Positions 7,422 to 14,034 of a stretch of 17,620 bases of DNA are shown here, one piece after another. Each line of letters begins with the position of its first letter. Positions within the stretch are counted from its first letter, which is position 1. The DNA lies in contig CAMBAQ010000018.1 of NCBI GenBank assembly GCA_945863785.1, forward strand, positions 1-17,620, written 5' to 3'. Below the pieces are notes generated by a model. The model did not search any database, was not told the origin of the DNA, and saw nothing but the letters and a program-made list of their open reading frames with translations. The position numbers and the translations under genes are program-made. The DNA is from Chthoniobacter flavus. GTDB lineage: Bacteria > Verrucomicrobiota > Verrucomicrobiia > Chthoniobacterales > Terrimicrobiaceae.

Positions 7422-8153
7422 ATGCGACGTTGGTTGTTTTGGATTTGCCTGCTTCTTTTTGTGACGGGACTGATGGCAGTGCCGGGGCTTGATCGTGCCA
7501 AAGTTCGGGTAGCGGATGGTTTTGACCACCCAGTAGGAAAACCGAATGCCGAAGGGTACTATATGGCGCGGGGTTTTCTTTCATATCATCCTGGTGAGGA
7601 TTGGAATGGAGCTAAAGGTGGGAATAGCGATCTGGGGGCCCCCGTTTATAGTATCGGAGATGGCTACGTGACCTTTGCGATGGATGCCCGGATGGGGTGG
7701 GGGAATGTGGTGCTTGTCCGGCACGCTTATGTCGAGAATGGGAAGTTGCTCTTTGCCGACTCCATGTATGCCCACCTCAACACCATATTGGTCAGGAAGG
7801 GTCAGCAGGTTTCTCGTGGACAGCAAGTGGGAACAATCGGCACGAACCGAGGAATGTATAAAGCCCATTTGCACTTCGAGATACGAAAGAACCTTTATAT
7901 CGGAATCAACCGCTCGGCCTTCGCCAAGGATTTCACGAATTATTTTCGCCCTGGCCAGTTTATCGCGCAGCACAGGCGTTTGGCTGGGTCAGGGCAAATC
8001 GCCTCGATTCCTATCAATAGCTACAAAACCGATAGCGATGGCCTGCCTTATCCCACAGCCGCGAACGCTCTCAAAAGCCGGACCCAAGGCGACAAGTCGC
8101 CAACAAGAGGGGGAACTTTTCGCGTGAACCGGTTTGGGGATATCGGGTATTAA
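7422..8153 (+). CDS. Secreted M23-family (LytM-type) peptidoglycan peptidase
   Basis: A 243-residue exported zinc metallopeptidase of the M23/LytM family, which cuts or binds peptide bridges in peptidoglycan. Residues 1-20 form a signal sequence (RR, then a hydrophobic WLFWICLLLFVTGL stretch). The metal-site pattern is present: HPGED supplies H56 and D60, YAHL gives H118, and AHLHFE gives H149 and H151. The GAPVYSIGDGYV and VSRGQQVGTIG segments are the usual beta-strand landmarks of the fold. All catalytic positions seem intact, so it is probably an active endopeptidase rather than an inactive activator of the EnvC/NlpD type. The tail after about 185 is low-complexity and basic. It lies just before lpxI on the same strand with 16 bases between them. 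Confidence 0.88.
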   Translation: MRRWLFWICLLLFVTGLMAVPGLDRAKVRVADGFDHPVGKPNAEGYYMARGFLSYHPGEDWNGAKGGNSDLGAPVYSIGDGYVTFAMDARMGWGNVVLVRHAYVENGKLLFADSMYAHLNTILVRKGQQVSRGQQVGTIGTNRGMYKAHLHFEIRKNLYIGINRSAFAKDFTNYFRPGQFIAQHRRLAGSGQIASIPINSYKTDSDGLPYPTAANALKSRTQGDKSPTRGGTFRVNRFGDIGY

Positions 8154-8169
8154 ATTTCGGGATCAAAGC

Positions 8170-8982
8170 ATGGAAAATCCGACCGCCCCACTTTTTCTCA
8201 TTGCCGGCAGTGGTGATTACCCTCGCCTTGTTATCGAGGGTGCGCGTCAGGCCGGTGTGCAACGCATTGCCATCGCCTCATTCGAGGGGGAAACGGATCC
8301 CAGTCTCGCGGGAATGGTCGATGCCATTTTTCCCATGCGCGTCGGACAGTTGGGCAAACTCCTTGAGGCGGCCAAGCAATCTGGGGCGAGTCGGGCTATA
8401 ATGGCGGGGCAAATCGCCCCCTCACACCTTTTCAATCTCCGTCCGGATTTCAAGGCGCTGGTGCTTTTGGCGAAACTCAAGGAGAGGAATGCCGAGTCCC
8501 TCTTCGGCGCGGTGGGGACTGAAATGACGAAGGTCGGGGTGAGCCTCATTTCGGCCACGACGTTTCTCGATGACCACCTTGCCACGCTGGGCCTCATTGC
8601 CGGACCACGGCTCAAGCCCCGCCACGTCGAAGATCTCGACTACGGCTTCCGCATCGCCAAGGAAACGAGCCGCCTCGATATCGGCCAGACGGTCGTGGTT
8701 AAAAATGGCACTGTTCTCGCGGTGGAGGCATTTGAAGGGACGAACGAGGCCATTCGCCGTGGCGGCAAGCTGGGCAAGGGCGCAGCGACGCTCGTGAAGG
8801 TATCCAAACCAGGTCAAGACATGAGATTTGATGTCCCTGTCGTCGGAACCAAAACCCTCGAAGTCGCAGCCGAGGCCGGGATTCGCATCATCGGCGTCGA
8901 AGCGGGTTCGACAATTCTTCTCAACCGCCCGAAAGTTTGCGCCCTCGCTGAGTCACTCTCTATAACCATTTACGGAAAATGA
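8170..8982 (+). CDS. lpxI: UDP-2,3-diacylglucosamine pyrophosphatase LpxI (DUF1009)
   Basis: Hydrolyses UDP-2,3-diacylglucosamine to lipid X and UMP in lipid A synthesis, the role played by LpxH in E. coli. The 270-residue protein begins with the family hallmark LIAGSGDYPRLVIEGAR and continues with IMAGQIAPSHLFNLRPD. The catalytic half has TVVVKNGTVLAVEAFEGTNEAIRR, then KPGQDMRFDVPVVG (Asp221 in RFD) and a closing GIRIIGVEAGSTILL. The usual EGTD motif reads EGTN here (Asn192). I chose the ATG at 8170. A TTG at 8134 would overlap the preceding gene and add a 12-residue extension without family similarity. Its stop overlaps the next gene's start (ATGA, 8979-8982), which implies co-translation. 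Other lipid A genes are not in the window. Confidence 0.93.
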   Translation: MENPTAPLFLIAGSGDYPRLVIEGARQAGVQRIAIASFEGETDPSLAGMVDAIFPMRVGQLGKLLEAAKQSGASRAIMAGQIAPSHLFNLRPDFKALVLLAKLKERNAESLFGAVGTEMTKVGVSLISATTFLDDHLATLGLIAGPRLKPRHVEDLDYGFRIAKETSRLDIGQTVVVKNGTVLAVEAFEGTNEAIRRGGKLGKGAATLVKVSKPGQDMRFDVPVVGTKTLEVAAEAGIRIIGVEAGSTILLNRPKVCALAESLSITIYGK

Positions 8983-9995
8983 AAACCATTCGCACAGGAG
9001 TCGTCGGCGTCGGGCACATGGGAGCCAATCACGCCCGCATTTACAGTGAGCTTCCAACCAGTCGTCTCACGGCCGTTTACGATCAAAACCCAGAGGCCGC
9101 AGCAGCAGCGGCGAAGCGCTTCCATTGTGAAGCGGCGGAAAGTCTCGAGTCCTTTGCTTCCATGGTCGATGCGGCCACGATCTGCACGCCGACCATCACG
9201 CACCATGCGGTGGGCAAATTTCTTCTCGAGCAGGGCAAGCATCTGCTCATCGAAAAGCCGATTGCCGACACCCCAGCCCATGCCCGTGAATTGGCCGAAC
9301 TCGCCGCAGCGCGCGGTTGTGTGCTGCAGGTCGGCCATGTCGAACGCTTCAATCCCGTTCTTCACGCTCTCGAGGCCCAGTTAAATAACCCCCGCTTTTT
9401 GGAGGTGACCCGGCTTTCTCCCTACCCGAATCGCAGCACGGATATCGGCGTGGTGCTGGATCTCATGATCCACGACATCGAGATCATTCTGCATCTCGTC
9501 CGCTCCCCCATTGAGAGCTTGGACGCCGTTGGGATCTCCGTGCTCGGTCGCGGCGAGGATATTGCCAACGTGCGGTTCCGTTTTAAAAACGGGTGCGTGG
9601 CCAATGTCACCGCCAGCCGGATCAGCCAGGAACGCGTTCGCAAAATCCGCGTCTTTCAACAAAATGCCTATCTCTCGCTGGACTACAAAAATCAAGCAGG
9701 GTATCTGCTTCGGCTCGCCCGCGAAGATGAAAAGGCTAGCTCGGGCATCGGTAAGCTCATCGGCTTGGCCACCGATTCAAAAATTGTCACCGACTTCAGT
9801 GGTCACCGGATTGTCCGCGAGCCCGTCGAGGTGAACAAAGGAGAGCCGCTTCTCATCGAGCTCGAGTCCTTCCTTCAATGTGCCAGCGAGGGATTGAAGC
9901 CCAAAGTCACAGGGGTGGCCGCGGCGGATGCCCTCGACATCGCGCTGGAAATCACCCGCCGCATCGGCGAGACATCGCCCCTCGGGACGGACTAA
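8979..9995 (+). CDS. Gfo/Idh/MocA-family NAD(P)-dependent oxidoreductase, probably sugar-nucleotide linked
   Basis: A 338-residue dehydrogenase with an N-terminal Rossmann fold (GVVGVGHMGANHARIY, residues 7-22) and the conserved catalytic EKPIA motif (92-96). The C-terminal Gfo/Idh/MocA substrate domain includes DLMIHDIEIIL. The family oxidises or reduces sugars and sugar nucleotides. Its start overlaps the lpxI stop by four bases, so a role in lipid A or other envelope sugar metabolism is likely. One candidate is UDP-GlcNAc 3-dehydrogenase (GnnA), which leads to amide-linked lipid A. The partner aminotransferase GnnB is not seen here, so that assignment is only a possibility. As I recall, DUF1009 next to such an oxidoreductase also occurs in lipid A clusters of other phyla. 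The 3' end overlaps the convergent OsmC gene by four bases. Confidence 0.9.
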   Translation: MKTIRTGVVGVGHMGANHARIYSELPTSRLTAVYDQNPEAAAAAAKRFHCEAAESLESFASMVDAATICTPTITHHAVGKFLLEQGKHLLIEKPIADTPAHARELAELAAARGCVLQVGHVERFNPVLHALEAQLNNPRFLEVTRLSPYPNRSTDIGVVLDLMIHDIEIILHLVRSPIESLDAVGISVLGRGEDIANVRFRFKNGCVANVTASRISQERVRKIRVFQQNAYLSLDYKNQAGYLLRLAREDEKASSGIGKLIGLATDSKIVTDFSGHRIVREPVEVNKGEPLLIELESFLQCASEGLKPKVTGVAAADALDIALEITRRIGETSPLGTD

Positions 9996-10402
9996 CCCAC
10001 CCAGTCGAACCGGATATTCTGCACCACATCTGGATGCAGGCTCAGGTGAACTGGGCAACCCTTCGCCGCGGCCTCGAGAAGTTTCTTCTGCGGGTGATCC
10101 GACGGAAGCGGAATGGTGAAAACAATCTCCAGCTTCGCAATACGGCGAGGCGGCTCGGTGGACATGTGTTTTACGGCTTTGACAGTCGTTGCACCCAGAT
10201 CCACTCCGTGACGACGGGCGACGATGCCCATGATGGTCAGCATGCACGTGCCCAGCGACGTAGCGGCAAGATCTGTCGGAGAAAACGCTTCCCCGCGTCC
10301 CTCATTATCTACCGGCGCATCGGTGAGCAAGATGGTTCCCGATGGACCGTGTGTCGCCTCGCAACGCAGATCGCCCAGATATTTTATTGAGATTTCAACC
10401 AT
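9992..10402 (-). CDS. OsmC/Ohr-family protein (thiol peroxidase-like)
   Basis: A 136-residue protein of the OsmC/Ohr superfamily, whose members reduce organic hydroperoxides using two reactive cysteines. Both are present and in typical context: Cys53 in SPTDLAATSLGTCMLTIMG and Cys116 in GCPVHLSLHPDV. The sequence fits the OsmC/YhfA-like branch better than classical Ohr, but I cannot settle the subfamily. Reductant and substrate are unknown. It is the last gene of the - strand cluster: the hybrid-kinase stop lies inside its first codons (8-base overlap, 10395-10402), so it is probably translated together with the kinase. Stop codons overlap those of the convergent dehydrogenase. Confidence 0.9.
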   Translation of the reverse strand: MVEISIKYLGDLRCEATHGPSGTILLTDAPVDNEGRGEAFSPTDLAATSLGTCMLTIMGIVARRHGVDLGATTVKAVKHMSTEPPRRIAKLEIVFTIPLPSDHPQKKLLEAAAKGCPVHLSLHPDVVQNIRFDWVG

Positions 10403-11990
10403 GCCCGCATCCTAGGACGCCATTGCTCGAAATTGCAACAGATTGGCGAGCCGGAGGCAGGATCTCTGTGATTTTGTTGGCGAGGCGATTGATCGTAAAA
10501 GGCTTTCTGATGATCTCGATGCCGCTGTCCGGAATGCCGTGGGGTAGGATGGACCTGTCCGAATAGCCTGAGGTGAAAAGCACTTTGATATTTGGGTTTT
10601 TGAGGCGAAGGAGGCGGGCCATCTCTTGGCCGCTCAGCAGTGGAAGAATGATGTCCGTGATCACCAGATCGGGCGCAGGTCCTTTATCATCGGCTAGGGC
10701 ATCGAGACCTTGGAGTCCGTTGGCAGCCTGAATCACACGATAACCAAGATCAGTGAGGCGCTTGGCGACAATGTCGCGGAGCATGTGGTTGTCTTCGACT
10801 AGGAGGATCGTTCCATGCCCCGTGGTTGGTGGAAGCTCGGAATCGAGATGTGCTCCTCCGGGGATTTCATCGAGAATGCGCGGCAGATAAATGGTGAAGG
10901 TGGATCCTTGATCCGGTTCGCTTTCGATCGTGATCTTGCCCCCAGCTGCGGCAACGAGACGCTGGCAAGTCGACAATCCCAATCCGGTGCCATGACCTTC
11001 TGGTTTCGTCGTGAAGAAGGGCTCAAAAAGCCTCGCCTGTACGGCGGCATTCATGCCGGAACCGGTATCCGCAACGCGCAGGTAGCAAAGCCCGGCGGGG
11101 TTCTCAAAATTCAATTTGCAGGATTCCTCATAACTCAGAACCCCTGTGGAAATATTGATCCAACCTTCGACTTGGATGGCGTCGCGGGCGTTCAGGACAA
11201 GATTAATGAGAATCTGGGCGATGTCATTTTGGTCGGCCTTGATTTGAAGGCTTTTTTTGCATGTCGTAATACGGATTTGAATCGGCTCGGGAATGAGCCG
11301 ATGGAGCATGAGACCGGTTTTTTGCACCAGATCATTGAGGGGGATGAGCGTGGGCTCGCGAACATCTCCGCGGCTAAAAAGTAGCAATTGACGGGTGAGG
11401 GCCGCGGCATGTTCGCTCGCGTATTCGATGTGCGAGGCGTAGCGATGGAGGCGGTCGGTTTTTTTCAGTTCGTTCATCAGCATGCCGCTATTTGCCATGA
11501 TGATGGTGAGAATGTTGTTGAAGTCGTGGGCTATGCCGCCGACGAGTTCGCCAAAGATTTCGAGTTTTTGTGCGTGAGTGAGTTGGTTGCTGAGGGATTG
11601 CCTTTCCTTGAGAAGTTGAACTTCCTCTATAGCGCGACGAATCGCTGGGGCGAGGCGAGAGGGGCGATCTTTTAAAACGTAGTCCGTTGCGCCTTTTTTT
11701 AGCGCCATGACCGCCGCCTCCTCACCCATGACACCCGAAAAAAGGATGAAGGGGAGGCCGGGGCGTGTCGCACGAACCAGATTCAGAGCCTCCATCCCAT
11801 CGTAGCCCGGCATGGAGAAATCGGCGAGAACGAGGTCGATGTCATTTCGCTCTAAGGCCATGGAAAAATCCAACTCTGTATCCACGCGTTGGATCTCACA
11901 TGGCAGCCCGTCCGCCTCGAGTTTGCGCCGAATCAGATCTGCGTCTAGGGGGTCATCCTCCAAGTGCAGGATGTGGAGTGGTGTGTGCAT
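10395..11990 (-). CDS. Hybrid sensor kinase with REC - HisKA - HATPase - REC architecture
   Basis: A 531-residue soluble protein with no membrane segment. The N-terminal receiver (about 5-120) has the acidic pocket E11/D12/D13, phospho-acceptor D57 (LVLADFSMP), S85 and K107. A linker helix leads to the kinase H-box GELVGGIAHDFNN (phospho-acceptor H155), then the ATP-binding domain with NLVLNARDAI, DTGSGM and GTGLGLSTC. A C-terminal receiver (TILLVEDN, D446 in LVITDIILP, LFTSGYSD) follows. The HDFNN form of the H-box is typical of NtrB-like and hybrid kinases. With a receiver at each end, the protein can take phosphate from another kinase and act in a phosphorelay. The start overlaps the response-regulator stop by one base (TGATG), and its stop overlaps the osmC-like gene. 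No DNA-binding domain is seen. Confidence 0.92.
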   Translation of the reverse strand: MHTPLHILHLEDDPLDADLIRRKLEADGLPCEIQRVDTELDFSMALERNDIDLVLADFSMPGYDGMEALNLVRATRPGLPFILFSGVMGEEAAVMALKKGATDYVLKDRPSRLAPAIRRAIEEVQLLKERQSLSNQLTHAQKLEIFGELVGGIAHDFNNILTIIMANSGMLMNELKKTDRLHRYASHIEYASEHAAALTRQLLLFSRGDVREPTLIPLNDLVQKTGLMLHRLIPEPIQIRITTCKKSLQIKADQNDIAQILINLVLNARDAIQVEGWINISTGVLSYEESCKLNFENPAGLCYLRVADTGSGMNAAVQARLFEPFFTTKPEGHGTGLGLSTCQRLVAAAGGKITIESEPDQGSTFTIYLPRILDEIPGGAHLDSELPPTTGHGTILLVEDNHMLRDIVAKRLTDLGYRVIQAANGLQGLDALADDKGPAPDLVITDIILPLLSGQEMARLLRLKNPNIKVLFTSGYSDRSILPHGIPDSGIEIIRKPFTINRLANKITEILPPARQSVAISSNGVLGCGHG

Positions 11991-12466
11991 CAGATTTGCC
12001 AGGAGCGTCGCTCCAAGCGGCGGGATTTGAGTGGAGGCGGGACGTTGATTTCGGACCAGAAGCGTCCAATGCTTTGGACCGCTGTTTTAAAATCGGGAAA
12101 TCCCACCGGTTTGATCACATAGGCGTTGGCGCCATTTTGATAGCAGACGGCGATGTCTCGTCGCTCGCCCGAAGATGTAAAAATGACCACTGGTATCGAT
12201 TGGAGTTTGCTATTCGCTCGAATGGTCTGAAGAACCTCAATGCCGCCAATCTTTGGCATTTTGAGATCGAGCAGAACAAGGGCTGGATCGCCGCTGGGAC
12301 GGGTGCGCCACGCTTTTCTTCTTAAAAGGTAGTCCAGTGTTTCTTCGCCATCGCTCACTCGGACTACCCTATTTTTTAAGCTCGTTCCTTGAATCGCGGA
12401 GAGGGTCAACTCGGCATCAGCGGAGTCATCCTCGGCTAATAAAATATTGGGATGATCAGATTTCAT
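11990..12466 (-). CDS. Single-domain response regulator (Rcp1-like)
   Basis: A 158-residue stand-alone receiver with no output domain. It has the acidic pocket E12/D13/D14 (LLAEDD), phospho-acceptor D67 in LVLLDLKMPKIGG, T97 in VVIFTSS and K119 in YVIKP. The loop after helix 1 and the DLKMPKIGG form resemble the Rcp1 group, small regulators that pair with bacteriophytochrome-type kinases. The likely role is to carry phosphate from the upstream PAS kinase to another protein, perhaps the downstream hybrid kinase. The start overlaps the upstream kinase stop (ATGA, 12463-12466), and its own stop shares a base with the next ATG. Confidence 0.93.
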   Translation of the reverse strand: MKSDHPNILLAEDDSADAELTLSAIQGTSLKNRVVRVSDGEETLDYLLRRKAWRTRPSGDPALVLLDLKMPKIGGIEVLQTIRANSKLQSIPVVIFTSSGERRDIAVCYQNGANAYVIKPVGFPDFKTAVQSIGRFWSEINVPPPLKSRRLERRSWQI

Positions 12467-13659
12467 CTTTCTCCCGGTTTGGGGATGGTGAAGTGGAATG
12501 TGGCTCCGGCATCGACTTCCCCTACGGCCCAGATCCGTCCCCCGTGGCGATTGATGATGCGATGCACGTTGGCCAACCCAATGCCTGTGCCTTCAAATTC
12601 CTTGCCGTTGTGCAACCGCTCAAAGACGCCAAAAAGTTTCTTGGTATAGCGCGGGTCAAATCCGACACCGTCATCCTTGATGAAAATCACATGCTCGTGG
12701 GGATGATCGGATTCACAGCCGACCTCAATGTGTGCGTGTGTGCGGGTCGAGGTGAACTTGATCGCGTTCGAGAGGAGATTCACTAAAGCTTGGCGCATGA
12801 GTGATCGGTCCACAAGCACCTCAGGGAGTGAGCCGATTTTCCAACTAATGAGACGGTCCTTGGTTTCCTCCTTGATGTCATTGAGCGCTTCCATGAGGAG
12901 GTCATGCAGGTTGATGCTGGTTTTTTGCATTTCCGAGCGGCCGATCCGTGAAAATGTGAGGAGATCGTCGATGAGTTCGCCCATGCGTCGCGCAGCTCCG
13001 GCAATGGTGGTGAGGTGGTGACGGTGGATCTCGGAGATTTTGCTGCAAGCCTCTTTTTCTAGGATTTCGATAAACCCCATAATGTGTCGCAGTGGGGCTC
13101 GAAGATCGTGGGACACCGAGTAGGTGAAGGCTTCCAGTTCTCGGTTGGCAGCTTCCAGTTCCGACGTCCTTGCAGCGACGCGTTGCTCGAGTGTCTCTGT
13201 GAGACGCCTCACACTTTCCTCTTCATGCTTGCGGTGGGTGATGTCGCGAAAGTTGCATTGCAGTAATTTTCGCCCCTCGGACCTGTAGCTGTTGCAAACC
13301 ACTTCGACCGGCGTTCGTTTTCCTCTGTGGGCCTTCAGGCTGAGGTGGTCCCAACGCTGAAAGCCGCTTTCATCGAGCTCATCGGACTCGCGGGCGTCTT
13401 TCCACAGCATTTTGAAGGAAGGGATCTGATCCAGTTTTTTTGCGATCAATTGCTCGCGAGTTGTATCGAGTAAAATGCACAGATAGGGATTTGCGTCCAC
13501 AATCCTCCCCGTGAGTATATCGACAACCATTACGCCGTCTCGGCTGGTATCAAAGAGCCTGCGGTACCCAGAGTCCGCGATGGGACCTGCGGTGAGATCG
13601 ATGTCACGCGGTATCAGTTGCGATCTGTGATGAAGTGGGCGTTTTTTGGTTGAAAGCAT
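12463..13659 (-). CDS. PAS-domain histidine kinase
   Basis: A 398-residue soluble kinase. Residues about 30-145 form a PAS domain (YRRLFDTSRDGVMVVD through FRDITHRK). A coiled-coil linker (about 145-175) follows, then HisKA with the phytochrome-type H-box YSVSHDLRAPLRH (H184). The HATPase domain has NLLSNAIKF, KDDGVGFDP and EGTGIGLANVHRI. There is no chromophore-binding GAF domain and no membrane segment, so the stimulus is cytoplasmic and unknown. It is the first gene of the four-gene cluster and probably the signal input. Its stop overlaps the regulator start. There is no clear ribosome binding site. The 150 bases upstream are rich in hairpins and may form a regulatory leader. Confidence 0.92.
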   Translation of the reverse strand: MLSTKKRPLHHRSQLIPRDIDLTAGPIADSGYRRLFDTSRDGVMVVDILTGRIVDANPYLCILLDTTREQLIAKKLDQIPSFKMLWKDARESDELDESGFQRWDHLSLKAHRGKRTPVEVVCNSYRSEGRKLLQCNFRDITHRKHEEESVRRLTETLEQRVAARTSELEAANRELEAFTYSVSHDLRAPLRHIMGFIEILEKEACSKISEIHRHHLTTIAGAARRMGELIDDLLTFSRIGRSEMQKTSINLHDLLMEALNDIKEETKDRLISWKIGSLPEVLVDRSLMRQALVNLLSNAIKFTSTRTHAHIEVGCESDHPHEHVIFIKDDGVGFDPRYTKKLFGVFERLHNGKEFEGTGIGLANVHRIINRHGGRIWAVGEVDAGATFHFTIPKPGER

Positions 13660-13695
13660 CGGTGCATAGTTAGATCAGGTGCTTTCAGCCAACAA

Positions 13696-13844
13696 TGGGG
13701 CGAATCCCCCACGCAGGGCCTCCAGCAGCAGGTGTGCTGCTGGAAACCCTGCTCTTCCCCGGAAGAAATTGATCTCTCGCGGCGATGAGGGATGGGTATA
13801 GAACCACTGGTCGTGTCGAGTGACACAAAATCAAATAGGGTTCT
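13696..13844. promoter_or_regulatory. Hairpin-rich region upstream of the phosphorelay operon (possible structured leader RNA)
   Basis: Four consecutive inverted repeats lie within 150 bases. They are TGGGG/CCCCA (13696-13700 with 13707-13711), a long interrupted stem (13713-13752), TCTTCC/GGAAGA with a two-base CC loop (13755-13766), and a nested pair with outer AGAACC/GGTTCT (13800-13805 with 13839-13844) and inner GTGTC/GACAC (13813-13826). The long stem has GCAGGG/CCCTGC at its base, a 2x2 internal loop, then ten pairs (TCCAGCAGCA/TGCTGCTGGA) capped by GGTG. No T-run follows any of them, so they are not simple terminators. Read on the - strand this would be the leader of the PAS-kinase operon, and on the + strand it would precede the permease gene. 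I do not recognise a known riboswitch. Confidence 0.45.
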
Positions 13845-13912
13845 CACCTCCCGACGAAAAGGAAGGCGCTATTTAGAGACGGTTTCTGCGATCTAGTAAC
13901 GGATGAAGTTAA

Positions 13913-13937
13913 ACCAAAGGCTGAATGCTTTTTGACT
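13913..13937 (+). repeat. Dispersed palindromic repeat, copy 2
   Basis: Matches the copy at 15692-15716 at 24 of 25 bases and the copy at 2329-2353 at about 19 of 25. Similarity to copy 3 may continue upstream: TTTCTGC and GTAACG occur in the same order in both. The core is an imperfect inverted repeat, CAAAGGC and GCTTTTTG. Its end contains TTGACT, which could serve as the -35 of a promoter for the permease. Confidence 0.6.
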
Positions 13938-13959
13938 GTGGCCAGTTTTTTTATATAGA
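13932..13959 (+). promoter_or_regulatory. Candidate sigma-70-type promoter for the permease gene
   Basis: TTGACT (13932-13937) and TATAGA (13954-13959) are separated by 16 bases, with an intervening T-run. Transcription would start near 13966, leaving a leader of about 70 bases before the ATG at 14035. The -35 lies within repeat copy 2. This is consensus matching by eye, so the call is tentative. Confidence 0.4.
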
Positions 13960-14034
13960 TGGTATCAGCATAAATCCGGTAGACGGAAAGAAGATCACCA
14001 GACAAGATTTGACTGGGTAAAAAACTCCCACCCC

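Noticed and set aside
8134..8169. A TTG-started extension of lpxI
   Set aside because: It overlaps the M23 peptidase end and adds residues before the conserved N-terminal motif.
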